Shown in pieces: positions 54,548 to 64,000 of a DNA stretch of 64,000 nt. Source of the DNA: Epichloe hybrida (taxonomy: Eukaryota > Ascomycota > Sordariomycetes > Hypocreales > Clavicipitaceae); contig JAFEKR010000003.1 of the NCBI GenBank assembly GCA_019022495.1, positions 2,604,001 through 2,668,000 on the forward strand, given 5' to 3'. The position numbers were made by a program, and so were the translations under genes. A model generated the notes under the pieces. The model ran no database searches, had not been told where the DNA came from, and worked only from the letters and a program-made list of their open reading frames with translations. Positions within the stretch are counted from its first letter, which is position 1, and each line of letters opens with the position of its first letter.

Positions 54548-55042
54548 TCCGAGACAATGACAATTGCAGTGTTGAGGGCAAGTTTTATTTATTTATAATG
54601 GCCTTTTTTTTTTCTACCCTCCGCTTATGTCAATGCTTTCGCAGCTGTATCTTGAAATTCCCCCAAAATAATTATATTTCGCCATGGTCCACCGCCCATT
54701 TCGAGCCCCACCGGCCCGCAAGTCGTCTAACCCCCACCTTCTTCTCTCTGGGCTACCCTGTAATATTCTTTTTCTTCTGGACAATTCCAGACGACAAACC
54801 TGCGTTGTGATATCTTCGCGTGATTTCGGTACTGTCTGCATGGGTGCTGATTTGCAAGACTGAAACGTCCTCTGTTTAATGTTTGTTTAAGTTGTTCATA
54901 TGTTAGATGTCAGATGTCACCTGCAAGATGGGTAAGACGTTGCTCACTCAAGCCCAAGAAGATGGGTGGGTCAACCACCGCCACAAGCACTCGAGCAACC
55001 CAGTGAACAATCATTGTTGTAGAGCATTGATCTGTGTCATAT

Positions 55043-55052
55043 TACTCCGTAC
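55043..55052. repeat. Palindromic motif TACTCCGTAC
   Basis: Copy of the dispersed motif in the gene-poor region. Confidence 0.65.
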
Positions 55053-55251
55053 TCGCCGTGGGACCATTGTATTAGGTAATTGACTTCAAGTAACTGCTGA
55101 GAAGCGGGTTTGTTGATTACAATACGATATATCAGATTAACGATATTCGGGAAGGATTTGTCTGCATGAAACCTTGCCCACCTGAAACCAGCGCTTAGAA
55201 GCCGATGTCGTCGCCGAGGTGCAATTCGGACCAGTTCATCCAGAGTCGTAA

Positions 55252-55263
55252 TACGGAGTACGG
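55252..55263. repeat. Palindromic motif TACGGAGTACGG
   Basis: Copy of the dispersed motif; it continues the alternating 14-mer phase. Confidence 0.7.
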
Positions 55264-56128
55264 TTTATTATTAGTTGACTAAGAAAGCGGCCGCGGTAGG
55301 GAAAAGGTGGACCCAACGTTGATTGAGCTGCGCAGGAAGAAGCACGTGATCTCGCGATTGCTGCAAGGCGTTGCCTGGCGGGGTCAAAACGCGTCATGCC
55401 CGATTTGTTTACTTTGTTTACGCGACGCTTCGTACAATTTTCCTTGGATAGATCTGAGACTCCGAACAACAACGCAAAAGACCAAGGGAAAAAAAAAAAA
55501 AGCAAACCCCGTTGAGTCTCACACTATTATCTCGTGCATAAGACGTCAAATATTATTACATAGCCGCCTTTTGGCTTGTTCCCCCCCCTCACTTGACAGG
55601 TCAGAAGACACACTTTTCTCTTTGAAACGGAAGGCACAGCATATCAGCAGGGCGTAGCAGTACTCACCCCAGCACCCCTCGCTTCGGCTTGGGAAGCACA
55701 CTATTATTAACTTAGCGGGGTTGCGAGGGTCTGGACGCCTTCCTTTGTCAATTGATGAACAGGTTTTGGGACGTTTTGGGACGTCTTGGGACCAGCTGAA
55801 AGGTGGATTCTGACTGTACTCGAGTCTTTTCGTCCTTTGATTGGGCAGTCTACTCGAGCACCATGTTCGTTGTCACCGAGGGCTTGCTTTTTATTCGATC
55901 GCTAGTAGGAGGGGTCGGTCGGCATCAGCCAACAAGGATTGACTTGTTTGAAGCAAAAGCAAAGCGGCAATTGGGTTTCATGGGGCATTGCCAGGTACTG
56001 GGAAAAGCCGGCAACAAGGGACAGACTTTTACAAACAGGCATTGATCCCTCCGCGGGAAAGTAAACAGAGGGGTAGTGTTGATCAGCGATATCGCGCGCT
56101 TTGGCATTGCAGATAGATGGCATCACAG

Positions 56129-56210
56129 CAAAGTGCAAAATGCAGAGTGCAGAGTGCAAAATGCAGAGTGTAGAGTGCAAAATGCAGAATGCAAAGTGCA
56201 AAATGCAAAA
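56129..56210. repeat. Degenerate tandem repeat of AGTGCAAAATGCAG type
   Basis: About 80 bp built from imperfect copies of (A/G)AGTGCAAAATGCAG, mixing 10-base and 14-base spacings. It is non-coding. Confidence 0.85.
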
Positions 56211-58195
56211 AAAGACCATCCTTGTGCGGGATGACAACAATCGATCTCAGACCAAAGATCAAGATCTGAGTTCGTGCCTGGTTCGCGACGGTGTAAGGCG
56301 GTGGCATTAATAACGCTCATCATATCTTTGGGGTGTGATGACGATCACTCCGACTGTTCCGCCGACACCCTTTCAGGCGAGAAAACCCCCGACAGCGCAG
56401 AGGCCAGTGCAAATGCTAGCGACACTATGACGTTGAACGCAATCCCCTCCATCAAACCTCGCGGTTAAAGAGATCGAGACTGGGCTGCGCCATCGACGAT
56501 ACGTCGTGTTCCCTTGAATGAACCCTGTAGTTCAACATCATTACATGACTCTGACCCCAGATTGGCTCTGTAAACATTCCTGGCCCACCATTTTTTCCTG
56601 AAGCAATTTTTTTTTTTTGGTTGTCGGCATTAGGGCGTTTAGAGCCCCGTGACCTGACCTGTGGGCGACTCTTATTAGGCAGGCTCCTGGAGATGCATCG
56701 TTGGCTTGTTTGTCTCGAGATTGTGCCACGTTTGTGCTTCTTGCGGAGTGGCACTGTGGGTTACAAGTTACAGCTGCGCTTCCGTTGCCGTCGAGAGAAA
56801 GGGCCTCGTTTTGTTTACATCAGGGACCATCGGACTAGTATCAGGGAATTTTTTTGGTCCAATTCAAGATTTGTGCGCCGACTCTGGATGAACGCATCGG
56901 AGGCTGCCACACATGAGTCTTGGGAAATTCATGCGCATCAACGGGAAAGAACCACAAGTAATTAAGCCAGCACCACCACAAAATCCATGCTCAAAATTCT
57001 GTGCGCCACATGTACGCTACATAGGTTTCGATTCACCTGCAGTGATCGATGTCATCTGCTTCAAAACTCTGAGACCTGAATCAGACGACCCGATGCTAAA
57101 CGTGGGCGAACTTGAACAATGCTGGCACGCTGGGTGCAAACAGCGTCATCGCCAATGTTGAATTTGATGCAAGGGAGACAATTGTGCATAGGTCCGACCC
57201 AAAAAGGGCGACCGAATTACAATGGGATTGGAAGGGCGACGCATTATTTACTTTTTCTCGATTTCGCGGACGAGTTCAAGAAATTGTAGCTGACTTTGGT
57301 GGTGGCTGATGATTCCCGAAAACTGACTGCTCCTTTTCAAACCACCAGCACCAATTTCGACAAGTGGGCAGCACGGTCTAGCGAATGGCGCCCTCGCAAT
57401 CATGAAGAGAGGCTCGAATGAGTACGGGTCCGTATCCGAGAGCGACGTCGTCATTTGGCATGCGAGTGGACGGCCGCGATCCCAGGCGTGCTCTTGTACG
57501 CGCTTGTCGGGACGGGAGGACCGCGGCTGGAATCCTGCGTAATGAAGATGTCTTCATGCGGCGTGTCCGCCTTGAGTCACGCACTCAAACACGTTGACAG
57601 AGCCCTCGTGCGAGAAGACAATAGACATCGGCGATAATGTGAATCTTGTTGTCCGTCGTAATGTGCCGTTGTAATCCGTACAACACTGACTGCCCTTGTG
57701 CCCTGGGGTATCTGTTAAGCGCCGGCGGTGGAGATGGCATGGATCAGAGGGAGGCATGGCGAGATGAGGGACTACTTTATTATTAGTGTTTCGTTTCTTT
57801 TGCCATCCCCACTAATACATACAATACGTATGCATACATACTCGGTATTACGGGGTACTCACCTGAGCAACAAAGACTTCAACCTGGTCGGATTTGACCT
57901 GCTCGGGTGCGAGTTGCAGGGCAGAAAAGGGAACGGCACGGCATCGCAGCAGCATCAAAAGCTGTCCAACAGTAGTACATGCTGTACAGTCTAATAGAAT
58001 TATTAGGCATCATCTTGGTTATTGCGGATGGCGGAACTTGGCTGCTTTGCGTGGTGCCGTTCGGTACCGTTCGGTGCGGCGAGGTGAAGTGAACTCTTTC
58101 AGCATACATACATATCCAAGCTTTTGAGTCGGGACCAATTGGCAAGCGAGGATTTGTTGCTAATATCGGATGCCGTGTACAGTATGTATGGGGGT

Positions 58196-58209
58196 GTACG
58201 GATCCGTAC
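58196..58209. repeat. 14 bp perfect palindrome, GTACGGATCCGTAC
   Basis: Exactly self-complementary. It shares GTACGG/CCGTAC arms with the dispersed family but has a GATC centre; a sister copy is TACGGATCCGTA at 49282-49293. Confidence 0.8.
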
Positions 58210-59707
58210 GGACTACATGCTTTTCTAGAAACGGACAGACAGGCCAGAAGTTGGCATGTGTGTGTGACCCCACCGCCTCAGCCTGTTTGTTGCCCCTGGG
58301 CGTGTGACGAGAGGAGACGCCATTCGGACTGGGGCAGCTGAGCCTTCCAGCGCTAAAAGCACTAGACTACATATTATGTATGTACATGGAGAAACAACAG
58401 CCCGGCAACCCGCCATGCCTGCCTACGGCGAGTCCAATCCAATCCAGTGCGATCGATGCCTTTTGCTGTTCGCTGTCGATGGCTCACCTCGCGGCTCACC
58501 TCGCGGCTCACCTCGCAGCTCGCCATGCACCACGCCTGTTAATGCAAACTGTATTTATTGTATGTGTGTATTTAATGTATCCTCGGCTTGGCTGCTCGTT
58601 GATAATCTGTCTCACGCCGCTTCTGTGCCATGTACATACATATTCTTTGCCGCCCACCCCTCCCCTCCCCTCCCCTCCCCTCGTCGCGCCGGGCCACTCA
58701 CATCCTCCTCGCCTTGCCCAACCAAGGCTTCTCCCTCGTTCCCTCGTCTCGTTCCCTCGTCTCGTTCCCTTGTTCCCTTGTTCCCCAGTCACCCCTAACA
58801 ACGTCCTAACAACGTCCCAGCTCCATCCCAGCGTCGTCTGGGCCGGGTCTGTGGCACGGTCCATTCAAAAGGCGTTGCTCCCTCATCCACTTCTTTGCTT
58901 CCTGTCCCGTCCAATTGCCTCGCCCGGCAACGAGACGGACAACCAAAAATTTAACAAGGGAAGTCGTCGCTCTTGACTGAGCGCCGCTTTTCATTGTATG
59001 TGCGAGACAGGATAAAGCCTCTTGCGTTACCTCTGCCTCTTCTAACTTTTAGAAAGTCAATGGTGGTTTAACGACAATTGCCTATCCTGCATTCTGCACA
59101 AGACAGACGCTCCGAGCTGCAGTGAACCCCAGTCATCGCCGCCGGCAAAGAAGTCAAAAGCTGGCAGCTGCTTATTCACCCAGCAACGAACGGCGTCTTG
59201 TCGTATTCCCACACAACAGTCGGCCATTTTCAATCCCCTCCACAAGCTTCCTCAGCTTCACGGCCGATCGGGGGAACAGACGGAATCTCCAATTCGCCCG
59301 TGAGACGACTTTATCAACCCGACGTTCTCTCTCCGACACGAATGCCACCGATACGACCATAACGAGCCACGACCTGTCGTCAAACATACCAACTGTAGCT
59401 CTCAATACTTGAGTTCTAGACTGGCCATAATTCAGTTAGGAAGCCTTGTCAAGAACCAAAGCCTTGTGTCCCGCATTGGAACAAATTCTTTGTTTCCCAG
59501 TGCAGCTGCAGCTGTAACCCGCAAAGGGCAAACGTCATAGCCTCCTCCAGAATAACTCGTACATCCTGCTGCAACATTCACTTGTTGTGGCATAGGAGCA
59601 GGGGAGCTTGCCTTTCTGCCATCAATGCCGTTTGAACTGCATAACATCTTGCTTTCAGCCATAGACTCGTTCTGAACGAGTCTCTGGAAAGCCTCACACA
59701 CTTCGTC

Positions 59708-61593
59708 ATGGAAGCATCCTCTCCGTTGGCGGCGTTGCACCGCCCGCTGCCTGCAGCAGCATGGGGCAACCGAGATCTGTTCCGGCCTCGTCCACACTCT
59801 CATTACTCTAGTTCATCAAGTAGCATGACTTCGGTGAGCTTGCGAGAGCAAATCCACAAGAACACAGCCGATTATTTTTCCATCAAGGCTGTTCGCGGTT
59901 CTTCTCCTGCTGCCAGTCTGGCTGCCGACTTGTCCCAAAACTTCCGCTTGGATAATGAAGCTAGGTATGGGCCTCTCTACTCAACCGACATGCCTTGTCC
60001 TCAAGCTTACTGACTGTCGATTCAGTCCTCATTTCCCCACGCCTCGCCGGGCACTATTCACCGCCAATATGATGGGTGGCATGGACAGTCGTCGTGAGTG
60101 GCGCTTCAATCTTGTCATCACTGCAGTACACTCCGCTAATCGTTGCATCAGATTCTGTGACGACACCCCCACTGCCTTCATCTTCACCGGCCCCCGCCGT
60201 CGAGTACATGGAGCTCTCTCCCTTACCACACAAGACTCCTTTCTTTGCTCAGGTCGAGATTGAGTCTCCTACTCCTGGCTCAACACCCTCTGATGATCAA
60301 GACATGGTTCTGGACTCCCCAGCTCCCATCACTCGCCAAACCTCGTATGAGTCTACAAAGTCTTTCTTCTTGGCCGAGTGAGTTGCGCTTGCACTGACTT
60401 CTCTCCTCACTATCTATGCTAACATCGGCTCCTACAGCCGTAGGATAGCTGCCCCCCGTAGACCATCGCTGAGTCGTATGAAGGTACTGAGTTCCGGCTC
60501 TCTGCCCGCAAAAGCGCAAAGTGACACTCACAACGCACTGCCACCTTTCCGCTTCGGCGCAGATTCTTGTATGGCCCAGACAAGCTCCAATCTTACACTT
60601 GGAGAATGCTTCGAGTCTGCTTCGCCACCTCAGGAACGGCGACCTCTGTCATCTAACATTCCGTGTGCTCCCATGGCCCTGCCGCCGCGCCGACCTCTCT
60701 TTACAGGTCTTGGTAATGGCGCAGTAGGCGCTCGTTTCGGCTCGCCCATGAACGGTCATGTCCGACGACAGTCCAACAACCCATTTTTGAGGAATCGCAA
60801 ACAAGTCCGTCGTTCATTGAGTATGTTTGAACATCCCGCGGATATCATGAAACCCAAAGGTGACGCGGAAGAAGCGCCTTCATCAGCATTGAAAGCAGTT
60901 ATGGACATTGAAGAAGTGCATGAACCCGCGCTCCCCCACTTCCTGCTTGATGATCCCACTGATTCAATTCCTCGAATCGCCAAGGAAACACTACTGGATA
61001 TTCTTGATGGTAAATTTTCCGAGCGCTTTGACCAAAAAATGGTTATTGATTGTCGATTCGAGTATGAGTACGATGGCGGTCACATTGAAGGAGCAGTGAA
61101 TCACAATGACAAGGAGCTTCTTGCTACTCAACTCTTTGAGACGCCAATTGCTGGTCGCACTCTTTTGATCTTCCATTGCGAGTACTCAGCCCACCGCGCG
61201 CCGTTAATGGCCCGACATGTGCGATCTTACGATCGAACAGTCAACGCCGAATCCTATCCCAATTTGACGTACCCCGAGGTATATATTCTTGATGGTGGTT
61301 ACAGCGGTTTCTTTGCCGAGCATCGAGGCAGGTGTTATCCTCCAGAGTACGTCGAAATGTCTGATGAGAAACATCAGCGCACCTGTGAAAGGGAAATGGG
61401 TCGACTGAAAGCTAGGAAAGGCCTGGGACGCTCGCAGACCTTTGCCTTTGGGCAGCGCGAACCTTGCATTCAAGACTCTCCTACTGCGCCGGGTCGGCCG
61501 GGTTCTCGGAATTCGCCGCCATCACTCTCTATGCTCGCACAATCGCCGATCCCCGGTGACAGATCTCATACTCGTCGAATGGCATCTTACTGA
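59708..61593 (+). CDS. CDC25: M-phase inducer tyrosine phosphatase Cdc25 (NimT)
   Basis: Removes inhibitory phosphate from Cdk1 to drive entry into mitosis. Four exons, 59708-59964, 60026-60093, 60152-60377 and 60438-61593, give 568 residues. The N-terminal regulatory half is Ser/Pro-rich with many SP sites (MELSPLPHKTPFF, PAPITRQTSYESTKS), suiting control by kinases. The rhodanese-like catalytic domain holds DCRFEYEYDGGHIEGAVN, the active-site loop HCEYSAHRAP (about 429-438; Cys then Arg of the CX5R motif) and YPEVYILDGGYSGFF. Exon joints read NEA-SPHFPTPRRALFTANMM, DSR-HSVTTPPLP and FFLA-DRRIAAPRRPSLSRMK, the last with conserved basic residues. Length and order fit filamentous-fungal Cdc25. 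Confidence 0.95.
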
Positions 61594-63338
61594 TGTCGTG
61601 ACTGTCGCTACCACTGCCTGCTGAGCAGAACTGGTTCCGACCACTCCTGTGCATATTATATCCATGCTATCTGGGTTAATACTATTGGTCCCAGCCTGCT
61701 ATTGTGTCGGAGTTTCACATTGGCGATTGAACATATTACCTTGCTCCTCACTATGAGAAAAACATAATACCTACAGCTATCCGTCAAAATTCGGACTCGG
61801 ATTCAAAGAAATGCCAACCTGCGCGCTCGCGGCTCTTTGTTCAGGAAATTAAAGAAATCTTTGGTGGACGAAACGAGACCGACTGAACGACGCTGTGTCT
61901 GCCTCGTATACTCACTCTAGCATCCCACGACACATCTTGCATTAGACTTTGCATCTTCACTCGAGCATGCTTTCCTCCGAGATTACATCCCGCATTTGGC
62001 AATCATTCAGCTCTATCCAGCATTTGTTGTTTTCCTCGCATCCTGGTACTGGCGCTTGCAGTCTCATTTCGGCTCTCATTGCCATCTACGAAAGTTGGCA
62101 ATTGCGACGTTAAATACTCGTTAGCGCCATTCAATATTCCCCGGCGACGTCTCACTCGATCGCGTCAAAAATAAAAACACAAATGCACGCCAACTGAACT
62201 CCCGACTTGCTGGTTGTTTTCTCTTTCCCGGAACTCTGGACCCTTTTTTGATAGCATAAAATCTCACCGCGTTCCCACGACGCTGGCTGCCTGGGAATAT
62301 CATCGCTGAACCCTCGCACGCAAAAACTGATGAAATTCATAACGCCTACGAAATCAAACTCTTTTGCACCATGGCGTACATAACCAAAATACCCTTTTTC
62401 CTTTGTTATCGCACATTTCGTGCGATCATATCTCTCGGACGACGGAATGCGTTTCATTTTTTTCCTTTATTGTTCATACTTCCAAACTAGGGAAGATTAC
62501 TCTCCCCCTCTACTGTTGTAATGGGCCATGGAGCGCGGTGTGAGGCCTCATACTTTTTGGTGTCATTGTAGGACTAGCTAGACGAATCAAGGCTACCAGT
62601 GTCAAGAACAAGTACCTGCAGAGGTCGCTGGTTGTACATTATATCGTCCAGGAGGTGGTTATATTACTTCTGCCTGGCTTAGCTCGTATCAGATTGAGGG
62701 ACATACCAAACTACCTGCCTTCCCTGATCTCTGTGATGAATCAGTGCACCATAGCGGCTTCATTTGGGCCAATTGCTATATTCTGTGCGATCCAAAGCTG
62801 CCTGCAATCAGAAGTTAAACGTACTTGTTCTTTCTTTCACAACACAGTGTATGGGGGGGCCTGCTGGCTCATCTCTCTAAAGCAGAGAGAGAGGCTGATC
62901 ACGTCAACGATGATCACTTTTCCATGTCTTTTCAAACAGTCTTGCTTTTATTGTTTAGTTCTCGGATTATTGCGGCACAGCTGGCCAAGTTCTCCGCATA
63001 CCTGGGAAGAAGTTCATCAACCATTCCATTTCGATGTCTCAGGTTCTCCATGATGATTATCCCACGCCGTAACACTCCGTACGCCAAGACAAAAGACCCG
63101 TGATGCTTCACAAGCCAGAAGACCCTTTCTCGGAACAAGCCAATTCCAGTCCAATCCCACTCCATGCTAAAACAGAATCTGAAAATGCAAAAGTATTTTC
63201 CGCGCGCCTAGACCATTTCCTATCGGAGCTTTCCGAACGGATTTTAGCCGCCAAAGAGATGGTACCTTCCAACACCGGTGCCTAGTATACTACCGTGGCG
63301 AGTTTTGCAATTAGTTTATGATTGTTGTTTTTATTCTG
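61594..63338. other. Intergenic between convergent CDC25 and CwfJ-type gene
   Basis: 1.7 kb with no supported gene. A 48-codon frame at 61968 (MLSSEITSRIWQS) and a few longer frames to 63285 lack splice signals or family resemblance. I note nothing repetitive. Confidence 0.55.
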
Positions 63339-64000
63339 TTACTCCAGCGTGAAGTCCCATTCTTTGAATGCCTCCCGAAAGGCTTCGACGTCTCGCTCCT
63401 CCTCCCCGACGGTCTGTTCGCACTCCTGCCAGAAGAAGCGCTTTTCTAAGCCGAGCAATTTAGCAATCACTCTGCGGCCGAACTGTAGGTCGAATCGCAT
63501 GTCTGAAGCGAGCGGCATGACGAGAGACTTGCCCTTAATCTTGTCCTCGCCGTTGTCTGCCCAGAGCCAGACGCGGAAGTAGTCACCGAAGGAAGCTTGG
63601 TTCTCGAGAGAAATTTCCTTTGCCTGAAACGTGGGGTACTTTTGGTTGTCAGCCTCAACGCGGAAGGCCGCTTCTGCGATGCCGTTTTGGATCATGGCGG
63701 CTGGGAGGGCGATGAGTTGCCAAATGATGTGGACGTTGCGATCTCGAGAGATTTCCCAGGTGATTGCGCCGAGTTTGTGAGAGGATTTACTTGAGATCAT
63801 GGCTTGGAGGGATTCGCGGAAGCGAGCCATTTCGTTGTAGGTGCGCACAGCGTCGCTGGTAGTGTCTGTGGTAGAGCCCATGCTGGGTATGGTGGGCGCA
63901 TGGGGCAGAGGGATGATGATGAAGTGTCCTGGGAAATTGAGTCCTTGGTCGGCAAACGTCGTCGAGGTGGGCAGTGGACCCTTGGCGGTAGTTATGTAGG
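63339..64000 (-). CDS. CwfJ/Drn1 (CWF19L1-type) protein, 3' part
   Basis: Relative of yeast Drn1 and human CWF19L1, linked to the lariat debranching enzyme and the spliceosome. Only the C-terminal 220 codons are in the window; the gene continues past 64000, with the frame open to the edge. Visible are the first CwfJ_C (HIT-like) domain end, PTSTTFADQGLNFPGHFIII then PLPHAPTIPSM, and the second CwfJ_C domain: VHIIWQLIALPAAMIQNGIA, EAAFRVEADNQKYPTF, FGDYFRVWLWADNG, LVMPLASDMRFDLQFGRRVI, ending FKEWDFTLE at TAA. The HIT-like HxHxH stretch is represented here by PLPHAPT. No intron is seen in this part. Confidence 0.88.
   Translation of the reverse strand, partial: YITTAKGPLPTSTTFADQGLNFPGHFIIIPLPHAPTIPSMGSTTDTTSDAVRTYNEMARFRESLQAMISSKSSHKLGAITWEISRDRNVHIIWQLIALPAAMIQNGIAEAAFRVEADNQKYPTFQAKEISLENQASFGDYFRVWLWADNGEDKIKGKSLVMPLASDMRFDLQFGRRVIAKLLGLEKRFFWQECEQTVGEEERDVEAFREAFKEWDFTLE

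Larger units (their letters stand above)
54548..59707. other. 5.2 kb gene-poor region upstream of CDC25
   Basis: No supported gene on either strand; frames here are short and of unlike composition. Contents: dispersed palindromic motifs at 55043-55052, 55252-55263 and 58196-58209, a 10-14 bp repeat of GAGTGCAAAATGCA type (56129-56210), a CTCACCTCGCGG repeat (58480-58522) and CTCCC and GTTCCCTCGTCTC tracts (58665-58783). The right-hand 1 kb is rich in C/T and probably CDC25 leader and promoter. A long regulated promoter or an unannotated non-coding RNA would fit equally. Confidence 0.55.

Noticed and set aside
62655..63285. Frames of 60-130 codons on both strands before the CwfJ-type gene
   Set aside because: No ATG context, splice sites or family resemblance that would raise them above chance.

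Overview
This window looks like nuclear DNA of a filamentous ascomycete, most likely a sordariomycete and probably Hypocreales. Introns are short (58-220 nt) with GT(A/G)-AG ends and CTAAC/CTGAC branch points. Genes are compact and lie on both strands, and the proteins (Mex67, Mph1, MusN/QDE-3-type RecQ, Kar9, Atg33, Cct4, Rpt1, cytochrome c1, RanGAP, Pre10, Pol5, Cdc25, CwfJ/Drn1) are of filamentous-fungal type. All family names come from recognising motifs by eye; no database was searched. No tRNA, rRNA, CRISPR array, biosynthetic cluster or intact transposase was seen.

Layout. 1-2937 is gene-free and rich in short repeats. 2938-9511 holds the divergent pair MEX67 (-) and MPH1 (+), with a possible small gene between them. 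11555-12371 is an ATG33-like mitophagy gene. 12665-16925 is a long decayed ankyrin-repeat gene. 17752-22681 holds a DUF1275 membrane protein and a BLM/Sgs1-type RecQ helicase; both look damaged where they meet. 23848-27153 is KAR9. 27154-30418 is a gene-free, repeat-rich divergent promoter region. 30419-34170 holds a conserved protein of unknown function and an Hsp20. 34735-35545 is a broken fragment of a glutaminyl-tRNA synthetase gene. 35781-46639 is dense housekeeping sequence: COX17, a small coiled-coil protein, CCT4, RPT1, a Cys-rich protein, CYT1 and RNA1 (RanGAP). 47374-54547 holds an orphan conserved gene, a small element with inverted-repeat ends, PRE10 and POL5. A gene-poor 5.2 kb stretch leads to CDC25 (59708-61593), and a CwfJ/Drn1-type gene runs off the right end.

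The genes do not form a pathway. Several are core protein-quality and cell-cycle genes: CCT4 and RPT1 share one divergent promoter, and RPT1 and PRE10 both have a first coding exon that is only the ATG. DNA repair is represented twice, by MPH1 and RecQ.

Most notable: (i) the RecQ reading frame appears to lack about 28 residues around helicase motif IV; (ii) RecQ and its DUF1275 neighbour look truncated toward each other; (iii) two pseudogenes carry nonsense changes mostly of the C-to-T, RIP-like type; (iv) a dispersed intergenic motif matches pieces of one 14-base self-complementary repeat; (v) a 685 bp segment is bounded by perfect 14 bp inverted repeats; (vi) POL5 has an apparent frameshift in an A-run just after its start codon. 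I did not find a convincing new multi-gene system.
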